In this document: positions 1 to 11,134 of the stretch, one piece after another
Position numbering within the stretch: the stretch's first letter is position 1
Layout of the letters: every line of letters begins with the position of its first letter
From: Pseudoips prasinana
Lineage: Eukaryota; Arthropoda; Insecta; Lepidoptera; Nolidae
Length of the DNA stretch: 64,000 bases
Direction of reading: 5' to 3'
NCBI GenBank assembly: GCA_951640165.1
Contig: OX621243.1
Span: 6,634,001 to 6,698,000, forward strand
Position numbers and translations under genes: made by a program
The notes under the pieces: generated by a model
Database searches by the model: none
What the model saw: only the letters and a program-made list of their open reading frames with translations
Told to the model about the DNA's origin: nothing

Positions 1-180
1 CACACTTAGCCTCCTAATTGGGCCATTGTGCGTGAACTTGTTTGGCTACTCGGACCATTTCAGTTCCATCCAGAAGTCCAGGAGACCACGAAAGCCTGGC
101 TTGAGGGCCTCCTGCAATGTCTTCGGATCATTCAGGAACTTTGCCTGCGTTTGCGGCGACACTCTTGCATTGTAGCAGTA
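1..180 (-). mobile_element. LINE 3' fragment (R1/Jockey-type C-terminal tail)
   Basis: Read on the minus strand, this stretch encodes the end of a LINE ORF, with residues such as LQEALKPGF and LLDFWMELKW that resemble the extreme C-terminus of insect non-LTR reverse transcriptases. A related but more decayed tail lies on the plus strand near 41.6-41.9 kb. No reverse transcriptase core is present, and the element runs off the left edge. The family assignment is by resemblance only. Confidence 0.5.
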
Positions 181-879
181 TGTGTGCTGGTGTTTCTTCA
201 TTTTCGATTTATTTCCGAAGTAACGATTATGCAGAAGTAACTGTATTCTACGGATAGGTCGACATGTGCAGTGAAGTATGCTGAACCAAGTTTCGTATCT
301 AAATATGGACTTAATCCAAACCCCATTACACAAGAAATCAATAAAAATGAGAATATTTTAGTGAATGTCATGTAGGATAATTTTATAAAGCTCTCTAGGA
401 GGTTCAATAACTAAATTAATTTGCTGTTACATCTTATCAAATAGGGAGTATTAGGTGTATTTTAATTATGACTATTTGTAATATCTACCCTATTCTCTGT
501 TAATTCTAATTAGTAAGCAAAACTTTACTGGCAAGCTAGGTTTATTTAATAGACGCAACTTCAAGTTCAGTCGTGTAGCATCGCGTCGCGTATTTTGTAC
601 ATTAACCTATTATTACCCATCTCTGTCGCACCTGGATAAATATATTGCGTCACACTCGCACATTAGCAATGACCGCGCCGTCTTAAGAGTTTAAAATTTT
701 TTACCAGGAACAGTAAGTAACTTTCAAATATTTCTTCTTGCACTTCATCATTCATCAAAGTTATTTAAAAGTACAATAACTTATTTACCAACTTGTAAAG
801 AGGTTATACGAATTCTAGCTCCGCGACTGCAGTTTACAGAAAATATAACCATTAAAAAAAGGATAATGATTTTCATATG

Positions 880-1060
880 GTGTTGTTGCATCCATGTGCC
901 TCGGAGATCATGTAAAGTCATTGTTCCTGTATGTGGCCTCGTTGCAATTGTGTCGGCTAGATGAATAAGTGCACCTGTGTTTGCGCACTTGAACACTAAG
1001 TCCAATGCAGATGATTAGTCTCCATTGAGAATTACTATCATGGCCAGAATTCTACGATGA
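880..1060 (+). mobile_element. Degenerate SINE remnant (family C)
   Basis: The stretch 'gtgcctcggagatcatgtaa' and the following text, with 'gtgtttgcgcacttgaacac', match in order the body of the better preserved copies at 27.49-27.80 kb (plus) and 55.74-56.10 kb (minus). The tRNA-like head is missing. The rest of 181-1127 shows no gene I can support. Confidence 0.45.
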
Positions 1061-1127
1061 ATAATATAATACATTGCACGTCTATAATGTTTTGCATACT
1101 AATTATTTAACATAAGTAATTTTACTT

Positions 1128-2126
1128 TTAGGAAGGAATTTTTGACCACCACTCATCCCAACAACTGACTCTCTGACTCACATCTAAAACAGACCAGTTA
1201 GGTGATGGGATATCAGGTGCCAACCAATTAAAATCATCCAAATTGTCCCAGTTATTTGAATTTTGATCTAAAGATGACATATTAAAATGCTTTTTTAAGT
1301 CTTCATAGAAAAGGTTATATGGAGCAGTCCGGATATCAGAGCAGTCTTCTACTATTCCTTTGCTTGTCACATGTAAGTAAATATCACACTTGACAGATGA
1401 ATGCATTCTTAACTGCTGGCATGCAGTAACTATCTTACAGTTTGTACATTTCTCCATAAATACCGATGATGTAACAGGACCTGACAATATAATACAGTTT
1501 TCTAAGTTCGTTATATGCAATGTTCCCATAACTCCTTTGAGTCCGATGGTGCAGTTCTTAAGATTCCGTAAAGCTACGTCCCTCTGGAACAAGTCATCAT
1601 TGTCGAGCATCAGTATTTTGTTTTCTTGTGAATCAAATCCAAATAGCTTCTCATCCCATTTGTTGCTGTCGGTTTTTCCCGCTCCATCATTTTCATCTAG
1701 TGAGTTCTGTTTTTGAGTGTGGGATTTAGGCAATTTCTTTTTGGAGAATCCAAACTTTTTCCTAGGAACATATCGGTCTTCTAACTCGTAACAACTTGAT
1801 TGCAGGTTCTGTACTATACCTAGATATTTGCGCATGTTAAATTCCTTAAGAAAGAATGAAGATGTTACTACATGTTTCTGTAATTCATTTACTTCCCTTT
1901 TGATGCTATCAAAATGGGAGGGTAGTGCATTCGTTTCTAATGTTGGAATTTGAGATAGTAAGTCTGCAATATATTCAGATTTAATTTTGAAAGTACCAGA
2001 AAAATAGTCTTCATTTTCATCAGAAGCATCTACCTCTTCCCTTGCCTTGTGTGCTTTTTGTAGTTTTTCTAAACGTTGTGCATCTCTCCTACCTAATCTT
2101 TCTAAAACAGAGTTTTTTTCATTCAT
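1128..2126 (-). CDS. TBCC: Tubulin-binding cofactor C (TBCC)
   Basis: TBCC is the GTPase-activating cofactor that, with cofactors D and E, releases folded alpha/beta-tubulin in the cytosol. The 332-residue single-exon frame has a charged N-terminal helical part (about 1-120, the spectrin-like TBCC_N region). A low-complexity linker (about 120-165) follows, then a C-CAP/TBCC beta-helix (about 165-310). The family signature QQLRMHSS is present, with R240 at the expected catalytic arginine-finger position, followed by IVEDCSDI. Length is close to vertebrate TBCC. The start is the first in-frame ATG, at 2126, with A at -3. That ATG overlaps the stop of the upstream UQCC3-like frame (ATGA), so this is probably the third cistron of a shared transcript. 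A separate promoter inside the 1.2-kb UQCC3 intron cannot be excluded. No convincing AATAAA was found just downstream. Confidence 0.93.
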   Translation of the reverse strand: MNEKNSVLERLGRRDAQRLEKLQKAHKAREEVDASDENEDYFSGTFKIKSEYIADLLSQIPTLETNALPSHFDSIKREVNELQKHVVTSSFFLKEFNMRKYLGIVQNLQSSCYELEDRYVPRKKFGFSKKKLPKSHTQKQNSLDENDGAGKTDSNKWDEKLFGFDSQENKILMLDNDDLFQRDVALRNLKNCTIGLKGVMGTLHITNLENCIILSGPVTSSVFMEKCTNCKIVTACQQLRMHSSVKCDIYLHVTSKGIVEDCSDIRTAPYNLFYEDLKKHFNMSSLDQNSNNWDNLDDFNWLAPDIPSPNWSVLDVSQRVSCWDEWWSKIPS

Positions 2127-3550
2127 TTTCCTCGCTTTAATAAATCCTCAAGTTTTTTATTAATGTCAGAAGTGGGGTTGGCAGCTTCTTTTAGTACATC
2201 TAGTGTCTGATTAGCCCGTTTTCTTGCATCAGTGTGCTTGGAGTCAGTATCAAACTGCAAAACAAAAGTAATGAGACTATGATTTCTTAAGATAATGAAT
2301 TATTATGATTAATCAATTAATTAACAAGCATTAAATCATTATGGATGGTTCAAACTTGGTAATTTATGTATGGTTATTATAAATTGTGATGTGAATCAAA
2401 GGACATTAATTTAAACACCATTTTAGATATTTTCAAATTGCTATACATTTAGGCTTAAAACAACTTCAGAGTGTTATTTCACAATTTCCAGTCATCAGCA
2501 TTACAATATACACTCAGTTACTCAGTCACTCAGGCATTCAAATAATGAATTTATATTAAATTTATTGCATGGTTGAAGAGTCAATTTTTATAATATCATT
2601 GGCCAATGAAATCACAGAAATACACATGAGTCTATGACTGACACCATGGGGATTAGACAAACACCGTAGCAAGACATGAGTCTCTATCACTAAGCTATCA
2701 GGATGCTCAGCACAGTAGTATACTGTACAGATTAATGAGTATGAATTTATAGCAGATTTTAGTCACAAAATTATTGCACAACACAACATTTTTGTTTTTA
2801 ATTTGTTGGTAATGTTATAGATTTAAAACATTGTATACTATAATGTCAAATCCTAGAAGTTGGCCCAGCAAAGATCTCATATGGCAAAATTATGTTTTCA
2901 TTGATGAATTGAAATTATATTGTTATAAAATGAATACTTTCCAAGATACCCTCTGTTATTCCGACTTTGACTTTGGTCTAGTGGATATTAACCCTGACTG
3001 CTAAGCCAGAGGTTGTATGTTTGATTCCCACCCAGGACAAATCTTTGTTTGATATACAAAATTATTTGTTCTGGATGGGTGTGCAGTGTGTTAGTTGACT
3101 CAAGATATTTATTTATTCTGCCAAATAATAGTTGTGTTGTAATCCACATGTATTTTATCCATAACTTCTGGAAAAGTTGATATTCTGGATGGGAATCCAG
3201 AGTATAATTTCTCACTTAACATTGGCAAAATAGTGTCATTTAAAAAATTAGAATGGTGTCGTACATTTCCAACACAAACGATAATGATACTGTCTATAAC
3301 CTCGTTATTCAAATTTCGTTTTTAACATCACTCTATTATTGTCTATTAAAATTCACATAAATCATGCACACACAAATTCTACTTCTCCCTTCCAAGCCAA
3401 TTAATAACAAAAAGTCACCACAATCAACAAAATACTGTGAATAATGACCTTATTGAGTAGTTCATCATCAGGTTTGACTAACTTGAATAGTGCATAACCA
3501 AGGGATCCGAATGTCACCACCCAAAACGTGGCTTTAATAGCAACAACCAT
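2123..3550 (-). CDS. UQCC3: UQCC3-like mitochondrial complex III assembly factor (2 exons)
   Basis: Exon 1 is 3449-3550 and exon 2 is 2123-2254, joined at GT (3448-3447) and CAG (2257-2255) in phase 0. The product has 77 residues. An N-terminal hydrophobic segment (about residues 5-25, including GSLGYALFKLV) is followed by a proline/acidic turn (KPDDELL) and a helical tail (ARKRANQTLDVLKEAAN). This resembles human UQCC3 (93 residues): one membrane anchor with GYAL, then a short soluble helix with LQEAA. UQCC3 is an inner-membrane protein needed for cytochrome b maturation in complex III. The ATG has G at -3 and +4. It lies 12 nt after the stop of the CEBPZOS-like frame, and its own TGA overlaps the TBCC ATG. 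The intron (2255-3448) contains a tRNA-derived SINE. The identification rests on pattern and size and should be tested by profile search. Confidence 0.75.
2972..3110 (+). mobile_element. tRNA-derived SINE (family D) in UQCC3 intron
   Basis: A tRNA-like head (tttggtctagtgg, then a B-box-like gtttgattcccacccagga) is followed by 'caaatctttgtttgat' and 'gttctggatgggtgtg'. Relatives are at 42.25-42.45 kb (plus), 57.02-57.24 kb (minus) and about 61.97-62.08 kb (plus). It is truncated and diverged. Confidence 0.55.
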
Positions 3551-3562
3551 CTCACCAGAGTT

Positions 3563-4546
3563 TTATATTTTGCCCTCGTTTGTCCAGATTGTTAGGTCAA
3601 GATCACGGGTTTTTTGATTGGCAAACTTTTCACCAAGTCCGTAGTAACCTTCTAGTACCCAGTTGTGGTTTTTGAACATATACAGACGGAAATCTGTAAT
3701 TACCAATGATTATTTTTTATTTTAGATATCCTTTTATCAAAGAAAAGGTTGTTGCTATGGTAAGTCTAGCAAAGAATATAGTGTTTCGGGTTCATCAGCG
3801 GTCAGTACAATATATATATAAATATATATAATACAATAAATTCCTTTTCATTGCAGCTTTAATACTATGTCAATAGCATACTTATCAGTTTAATAATAAT
3901 AAAAAATCTCTAAATATGACAATAAATTGTCATGTAGCCAGTCCTTAATATATCAATTAAGTTTAGAGTTGGTACAGTCTATGCACAAGGTAAATAAATA
4001 AATCAGTGGTGAATTATAAGCGAACATATAATTTTACAAAGAAACAGACCTATTATGTTGTTATGAAATAAATTGACGTATCCTAGATAGATCAGGTTGA
4101 TTCAATAACTGTTTAAACAGTTGTATTTGTACAAATAGGTCGAATCTTCAAAATGAGGGTCACATTGTTTGGAGCTTCATATTTTTTAGTATGTATATAT
4201 AGTTTATGTAAGTACATATGCAAAATCACAAACAAGATACAAACTGTATAATTTGACGTTTAAAAAAATTATACACATGTTCATTTATGCTTGGTTTTGT
4301 GGTAAACTATACTTATTTAGCCAAAAAAGTCAGCATAGGTAGAAACCGCTTGACCAAATACCCGTTATTCTTATAATATGAGGGTAAAGCATATTGAAAT
4401 AAAATAAATAACTTACCACGATCGGTATTTAGTTTAGTCCAAATGCCGTACGATGCAACAAGCGCGACTCCTTCTACAATCAAGGCAGTTTTTAAGGAAA
4501 AACTTATGAACCGCTTATACGCAGGTTTTGGGGTTTTTGTAAGCAT
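3563..4546 (-). CDS. CEBPZOS: CEBPZOS-like mitochondrial micro-protein (2 exons)
   Basis: Exon 1 is 4417-4546 and exon 2 is 3563-3693. The donor is GTAAGT (4416-4411), the acceptor is ATTACAG (ending 3694), phase 1. The 86-residue product has a basic N-terminus (KTPKPAYKRF), one hydrophobic segment (about 18-35, LKTALIVEGVALVASYGI) and a soluble tail (DFRLYMFKNHNWVLEGYY). The vertebrate family member, CEBPZOS (80 residues), has the same order: KKIF, a membrane helix, DFR, then LEVYY. Human CEBPZOS is mitochondrial with little known function. The start chosen is the first in-frame ATG (4546); the frame opens upstream only through non-ATG codons. Two very short upstream ORFs precede it. It is the first of three cistrons; UQCC3 starts 12 nt after its TAA. 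Function is inferred. Confidence 0.75.
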
Positions 4547-4765
4547 AATAAAATCAGATAAAATCAATAAACTTTGCAGATTTCATGAAAATTATAATAG
4601 AATTTCACAGATTTTCACTGCATTGATGTCTCATGCGATGACGTAAGGAAAAGTACGTTCAGAAGTCAGTCTGACCGAAATTAAAATAATATAATACGAA
4701 TACAGTAGTTTGAAATAAATGAACCTTCGGACAGCTTACCGTGGCTGTCAAGTGGGAAGTGAAAC
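4547..4765 (-). promoter_or_regulatory. 5' flank of the CEBPZOS-UQCC3-TBCC transcription unit
   Basis: This is the only unique sequence between the first ATG (4546) and the mobile block that begins at about 4766, so the promoter and 5' UTR must lie here or inside the repeats. No clear TATA box is visible. The proximity of a repeat block within about 220 bp of the start codon is notable. Confidence 0.35.
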
Positions 4766-5100
4766 AAAAAAAATTCTGTGTGTACTTATGTACACGCGTT
4801 AGAAGTTATACTTCTTTGGCGTATGGAAAAAAAATTCTGTGTGTACTTATGTACACGCGTTAGAAGTTATACTTCTTTGGCGTATGGAAAAAAAATAACT
4901 AAAAGGCAGTAGTGATTAACGATAAATATTAAAATTAATTAAAAAGATTTTATTTAAATAAAAATACTAGAATATACAACTTGAACATAGTTATCAATTT
5001 TCATACCACCTAGAACTAACTTCATGCTGTTAAATTTAGGTGTCGGTGTGCGCGCGCATCGTAAAAATTCACTCTCATCTAGAACTAACTTCATGCTGTT

Positions 5101-8100
5101 ACGGTGGTACAGTATCTGGGAACCGATGGCCCAAATAAGGCATCCATAGTCATCGTGAATCAGAACCTTATAATTTCGCATCGACAAGAACTTTTCACAC
5201 TTAATATTGCCGTAACAGTACTAAATGCAGGGTCACTTAGGTTGGGTATCGTCTCGGTCTACTTCGAACCCAGTAGAGACATTGAGCAACATTTGCATCA
5301 GGTCCAGCAAATAGTGGGGACAATAGGAACCCCTGACATTTTCTTGGCGGGTGACGTGAATGGCAAAAGTTACTGGTGGGGCACAGTCGCCGAGGATGAC
5401 CGGGGCAGTGCATACGCAGAGCTGCTGGCGCAACTAGGTAAGACGGTGCTTAACCGAAACAGTGTGCCCACCTTCAGCGTCATAAGAGGTAACAGGGTAT
5501 ACCAAAGTATAGTGGATGTCACAGCATGTACAGACCGACTGGCAAATAGGATGAAGCGCTGGCAAGTAGAACCGGACTTAGTCACCACGTCCGATCACCG
5601 AGCAATCACATGTGAGGTAGAGCTTGGAGCAACTGAATTGCCAAAGAAGAGACCGACCACAAGAAGATTCAACACTAAAAAAGCAGACTGGGTGAAATTT
5701 AAAGCCATACTTTTAAGCGAAACAGCAGCTATGGGGCTCACTAAGGAGAGGGTTAGTAGTTTGATAACCAAAGAGCAGCAGGAGGAAGTCGTTTGTGAAT
5801 ACACTGAGGCTGTGGAAGCGGCATGTCAAGCTGCTATACCTAAAATTAGGGAGCCTAAACCTCGTATAACTGCGTGGTGGACGGAGGAACTAACGGAACT
5901 GAAGGCCTTAGTAATCCGTAAACGACGCAGGATACGGAATGCTAATCCGCAAAGAAGACCTAGGGTAGTTGATGACTATTTACGAGAACTTGAGAACTAC
6001 AAGGATACCATCGAAAACACTAGACTCGCAAGCTGGAAGGCCTACTGTACCGATCAGGATACTGACACCATGTGGAAGGGTATATACCGAATACTCGTAC
6101 AGAAAAATGTGGTGGCCGACTGCCTACTAAAGGACTCAGCTGGAGTCGAGTGTGATAGTGTGGGTTCAACAGAATTACTGGCCAATACTTTCTACCCGAA
6201 GGATGACCCAACTACAGACACTATACAACAAGCCGAGCTCAGGAAAAGCGTAGATTTCGACATACTCAATCTGCGGAGACAGATGACTAGTACTGCTATT
6301 CTCCCATACCAAATGGAGGAACTGATGCATACAGCTAGACAAATTAGTACTAAAAAAGCCCCAGGCGGTGATGGGTATACCGCAGACATATGCCTCTACG
6401 CTATAAAATCTACGGATCTAGTTTTCCTCGAAATTCTAAACAGGTGCTTGGCGTTGGGTCACTTTCCTGAAACTTGGAAAATTGCTACTATCAGGATTCT
6501 CCCAAAACCACTAAAAACCAACTACCAACAGGTAAAATCATACAGACCAATCGGTCTCTTACCGGTCTTTGGAAAAATCCTGGAAAAAATGACCACCGCC
6601 AGATTGCAATGGTACCTGGGCGTCCATGGATTGCTGAGTGGTAGGCAGTACGGTTTCACTCCACAGAAGAGTACAGAGGATGCTCTATACGACGCGTTAG
6701 GTATAATTGAAACTGCCATACGTGCCAAGAAAATAGTTACGGTGGTGTCCTTGGACATTGAGGGTGCGTTTGATGGGGCTTGGTGGCCTCTTATAAAGCG
6801 CCAGTTGATAGATAAGGAATGCCCCCGTGACATAACATTACTGTTGGATAGTTATCTGAGCAGGAGAAAGGTAAAAATCCAGTATGCTGGTGTGGAAATC
6901 ACTCGCGAGACTCAGAGGGGCTGCATACAAGGTTCCTCTTGTGGACCACTCATGTGGAACATTCAATTGGACCCACTTTGCAGGAGGCCGAAAACCTAGA
7001 GGCTCACATACAAGCCTTCGCTGATGATATACTGATCATTGTTTCTGCAACAACATCGGAAGAATTGACCAGAATCACAAACCACGCCCTAGAGAGAATA
7101 GTGAACTGGGGTACGCAAAGCAAAATGAAATTTGCGGCGCACAAGACCCAAGCAATGATTGCAACAAGGCGGCTCAAGTACAACAAGCCACACCTAGAAC
7201 TGGGAGGCACTCCTCTCACATTAACACACGAGCTTAAGGTGCTGGGTGTGGTGATTGATTCCAAATTGACGTTTAACGCGCACATAGAGTCAGTTTGCCG
7301 CAAAGCAACCCACCTTTACCAGAAGGCGGCAAGTGCAACGCGCACGACGTGGGGGATGAGCGCAGCAATCTGTAAACAACTGTACGCTGCAGTGGTTGAG
7401 CCTACTATTTTATACGCGGTTAGCATCTGGGCCAAAAATACTAGCAAACAATATGTTACCAAAAGACTTAACCAGATCAGCAGGAAATTTGGTATCCTAA
7501 TTGCACGCGCTCATCGCACGACGTCGCTTGCCTCGGTGTTATGCATTTCTGGCCTGTTGCCGCTGGACCTGCGGGTGAGGGAAGTCGCTGATCTTTACGA
7601 TTACAAAAGAGGTAAATTTACATTCTTACCAGGTAGAGAAGTGGAAAAAAAGAAAGGAACCTTCGAACTCCCACATCCCGCGGCTCGGCAAAGTAAAGTT
7701 CACGGCCTTATTCACACCCAGAGGGAGGCGGATGAATTGCAGGGCTACTCAATCTACACGGATGGCAGCAAGCTTGAAGGTAAAGTTGGTGGTGCGGCAT
7801 CCTTGTGGAGGAATGGGACAGAAACTCTGCAAACTGGATTTCTTATGGCACCCTACTGTACAGTTTTCCAGGTGGAATTGGAGGCTATTGTCAAAGCTTT
7901 ACACATGGTGCGGTCACAAAAAATTCCCTCAGCCAATATCCTAAGCGACTCCAGATCGGCTCTGGAAGCTATTGCCGTCCCCGACAGTACTCACCCAATA
8001 GTGGCAGAGATACAAGATCTGATCCGGACTCTAGATGCCGAGGAGGTCACTATCAAACTATTTTGGGTTAAGGCGCACGTGGGTATTGGTGGAAATGAAA

Positions 8101-8720
8101 GGGCGGATGACTTGGCAAAGAAAGCCGCCCTTACGAAAAAGACCGCACCAGTTTATGATGCGGTACCTATATCCCATTTAAAATACGTTATCCGCCAGAA
8201 TAGTGTCAGGGAGTGGCAAAACCGATATGCAGCGGCGGAGAGCGGTGCGTTGACGAGACTTTTCTTGCCTGATATACAAGAGGCATACCAAATTGTCAAC
8301 AACACTATAATTGACAATGTCACTACTCAGCTGCTGACGGGGCATGGGGGGTTTGGACAATATTTGGCACGTTTCAAACTAAGGTCAAACCCCGGCTGTG
8401 CATGTGATCCTGAGCCTCTAGCACGAGTTCCTGCAGTTTACTTACTCGATTACACGTACAGTTTCCTCCCATACATTGAGCACCAGCGCCTATAGCGGAA
8501 ACTATTAAGAACTAAAACTCTGGTGCTCAATGTATGGGACGAAACTGTACGTGTGATCGAGTAAATAAACTGCAGGAACTCGTGCTAGAGGCACTGATAT
8601 ACCGGAGACGATACCCCACCTGATAGATGAGTGCCCTAGATTTGGCTCCTGGCGATGCGATCTTAAACAACAGTTAACATATCCGTTAAAAAAAGAAAAT
8701 TACGCGGAAATTATGCGAGA
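5101..8720 (+). pseudogene. R1-type endonuclease-reverse transcriptase-RNase H ORF2 remnant
   Basis: The frame 5104-6999 gives the C-terminal part of an APE-type endonuclease (GDVNGKSYWWG; TSDHRAITCE) and RT motifs (SYRPIGLLPVFGK, GRQYGFTP, SLDIEGAFDGAWWP, GCIQGSSCGPLMWN). A one-base shift near 6980 moves the frame to one running to 8495, with the RT active site AFADD, then an RNase H domain (IYTDGSKLEGK, FQVELEAI, LSDSRSALEAI, WVKAHVGIGGNERADDLAKKA). The SLDI.GAFD.AWWP and GC.QGS.CGP forms are typical of R1-clade elements. The zinc-knuckle region is broken by an inverted duplication (8414-8592), after which PETIPHLIDECPRFG resumes near 8605. A second fold-back at 8723-8796 follows. The copy is not functional. 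Confidence 0.85.
8414..8592. repeat. 72-bp fold-back inverted duplication inside LINE
   Basis: Arms at 8414-8485 and 8521-8592 are reverse complements with about 3-5 mismatches, separated by 35 nt. The arm sequence interrupts the C-terminal CCHC coding part of the LINE. Confidence 0.85.
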
Positions 8721-8722
8721 TA

Positions 8723-8796
8723 GCACACAACGGAACATTTTTATTACGTTTGCACCACCCTACGTGCAAACGTAATAAAAATGTTCCGTTGTGTGC
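8723..8796. repeat. 33-bp perfect fold-back
   Basis: Arms at 8723-8755 and 8764-8796 are perfect reverse complements with an 8-nt loop, at the 3' end of the LINE coding region. Confidence 0.9.
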
Positions 8797-9899
8797 CGCA
8801 GCAAAGGCCAATGGCAGTACGGCGGTGTAGTGGTAGAGTGCCTGGGGGCCATACTGTTACCGGCATTTATATGGTATTATTATGATTAATTATTTAAATA
8901 TAAATTAGGAACCAAATATAATAGTTCCAATGGTGCTGCAATTGATAGCAGCAGGCTAAGAGGCTTAATAGCCCACAAAAAAAAATAAAAAAAAAACTTC
9001 ATGTTTCTTCAAATTTAGGTGTCGGTGTGCGCGCGCATCGTAAAAATTCACTCTCATCATTTTTCTCCATCGCGCCAAAAGAAGTATAACTTCGAAAATA
9101 ACTAAAATGCAGTAGTGATTAACGATAAATATTAAAATTAATCAAAAAGATTTTATTTAAATAAAAATACTAGAATATACAACTTGAACATAGTTATCAA
9201 TTTTCATACCACCTAGAACTAACTTCATGCTGTTAAATTTAGGTGTCGCTGTGCGCGCGCATCGTAAAAATTCACTCTCATCTAGAACTAACTTCATGCT
9301 GTTAAATTTAGGTGTCGGTGTGCGCGCGCATCGTAAAAATTCACTCTTATCATTTTTCTCCATCGCGCCAAAAGAAGTATAACTTCGAAAAATTCTGTGT
9401 GTACTTATGTACACGCGTTAGAAGTTATACTTCTTTGGCGTATGGAAAAAAAATAACTAAAATGCAGTAGTGATTAACGATAAATATTAAAATTAATCAA
9501 AAAGATTTTATTTAAATAAAAATACTAGAATATACAACTTGAACATAGTTATCAATTTTCATGCTGTTAAATTTAGGTGTCGGTGTGCGCGCGCATCGTA
9601 AAAATTCACTCTCATCTAGAACTAACTTCATGCTGTTAAATTTAGGTGTCGGTGTGCGCGCGCATCGTAAAAATTCACTCTCATCATTTTTCTCCATCGC
9701 GCCAAAAGAAGTATAACTTCGAAAACTTGTGTGTACTTATGTACACGCGTTAGAAGTTATACTTCTTTGGCGTATGGAAAAAAAATAACTAAAATGCAGT
9801 AGTGATTAACGATAAATATTAAAATTAATTAAAAAGATTTTATTTAAATAAAAATACTAGAATATACAACTTGAACATAGTTATCAATTTTCATACCAC

Positions 9900-10529
9900 C
9901 TAGAACTAACTTCATGCTGTTAAATTTAGGTGTCGGTGTGCGCGCGCATCGTAAAAATTCACTCTCATCTAGAACTAACTTCATGCTGTTAAATTTAGGT
10001 GTCGGTGTGCGCGCGCATCGTAAAAATTCACTCTCATCTAGAACTAACTTCATGCTGTTAAATTTAGGTGTCGGTGTGCGCGCGCATCGTAAAAATTCAC
10101 TCTCATCTGGAACTAACTTCATGCTGTTAAATTTAGGTGTCGATGTGCGCGCGCATCGTAAAAATTCACTCTCATCTAGAAATAACTTCACGCTGTTAAA
10201 TTTAGGTGTCGGTGTGCGCGCGCATCGTAAAAATTCACTCTCATCTAGAACTAACTTCATGCTGTTAAATTTAGGAGTCGGTGTGCGCGCGCATCGTAAA
10301 AATTCACTCTCATCTAGAACTAACTTCATGCTGTTAAATTTAGGTGTCGGTGTGCGCGCGCATCGTAAAAATTCACTCACATCTAGAACTAACTTCATGC
10401 TGTTAAATTTAGGTGTCGGTGTGCGCGCGCATCGTAAAAATTCACTCTCATCTAGAACTAACTTCATGCTGTTAAATTTAGGTGTCTGTGTGCGCGCGCA
10501 TCGTAAAAATTCACTCTCATCTAGAACTA
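9900..10529. repeat. 69-bp minisatellite, 9 units plus a 10th across the pogo insertion
   Basis: Successive units place 'gtgtgcgcgcgcatcg' (or a one-base variant) at 69-bp steps from about 9937 to 10490, with scattered single-base differences. The tenth unit resumes at 14801. Because 69 is a multiple of 3, the array reads open on both strands (a 23-residue repeat peptide each way). I regard this as a by-product of the period, not coding. Confidence 0.9.
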
Positions 10530-11125
10530 ACGTAGTGGCACCAATGACCGACAAGAACCAATAACCGACACTTTATTTTTTGATTCCATAAAATAAGAGT
10601 AAGAAATCGATTTCTTAATATGGCAACACTGTACCATAGATAGCACACTTTTGACTGGCTCCTATTGACATTTAAGCAAAATCCGCCATTTTGTTTTTAA
10701 AATGGCGAAATAACAACTGATTGCGGCTGAAGTACCGGTGAAAATAATAACATTTCTTAGTGAAATCCTTAAGGAAGTGAGTACATTTTTTGTTAATTAC
10801 TGTACTGTATTGTAACTTATTTGAATTTTATCTTTTTCACGAGTTACTATAAGAACTATAGGATCGATTTTTGTTAAAACGAAATTTTAAATTTATGTTG
10901 ATATTAGTAAAATGTTAGTGTCGATCACTGGTTTTCAAAAACTGACTTTTCCAATAATCGACACGTATCGATACTAATTTTTTTAAATATTTTTTCATTT
11001 GACAACCGAATATAGTTCTTATTACTTGACGCATTTAGTAGATATTTGAAGTAAACTAATTAGAGTCGAGCTACCAGTAATCGGCAGGTGTCGATTATTG
11101 GGGAATAATATATGTCGATGATTGG
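10530..11125. promoter_or_regulatory. Left subterminal motif array of the pogo element
   Basis: Copies close to GTGTCGATNAYTGG or its reverse complement occur next to the left end (about 10542-10573, two), at 10918-10931 (+), 10951-10964 (-), 11074-11086 (-), 11088-11101 (+) and 11113-11125 (+). These probably bind the transposase's Psq-type helix-turn-helix; that role is inferred. Confidence 0.6.
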
Positions 11126-11134
11126 TTCTTACAG

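Larger units (their letters stand above)
5101..8993 (+). mobile_element. R1-clade LINE, 5'-truncated, inserted in the 69-bp repeat
   Basis: The insertion interrupts a 69-bp unit: repeat sequence stops after '...atgctgtta' (5100/5101) and resumes after an A-rich tail (8976-8996) at 'acttcatg...aaatttagg'. A target-site duplication of roughly 9-14 bp (acttcatg...) is visible though mutated. ORF1 and the start of the endonuclease are missing. What remains is endonuclease, reverse transcriptase, RNase H and zinc-knuckle coding sequence, then a 3' UTR of about 200 bp. Confidence 0.85.

Noticed and set aside
5104..5110. Start codon of a host gene at the left edge of the LINE
   Set aside because: The first codon is GTG within a truncated endonuclease domain and the frame is open upstream into the 69-bp repeat, so it is not an initiation site.
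9900..10529. CRISPR-like array
   Set aside because: The repeats are contiguous 69-bp units without unique spacers, in a eukaryotic genome.
9844..10564. 23-residue repeat proteins encoded on both strands of the 69-bp array
   Set aside because: 69 is a multiple of 3, both strands are equally open, and unit variants include replacement changes without bias. There is no start context or conserved fold.
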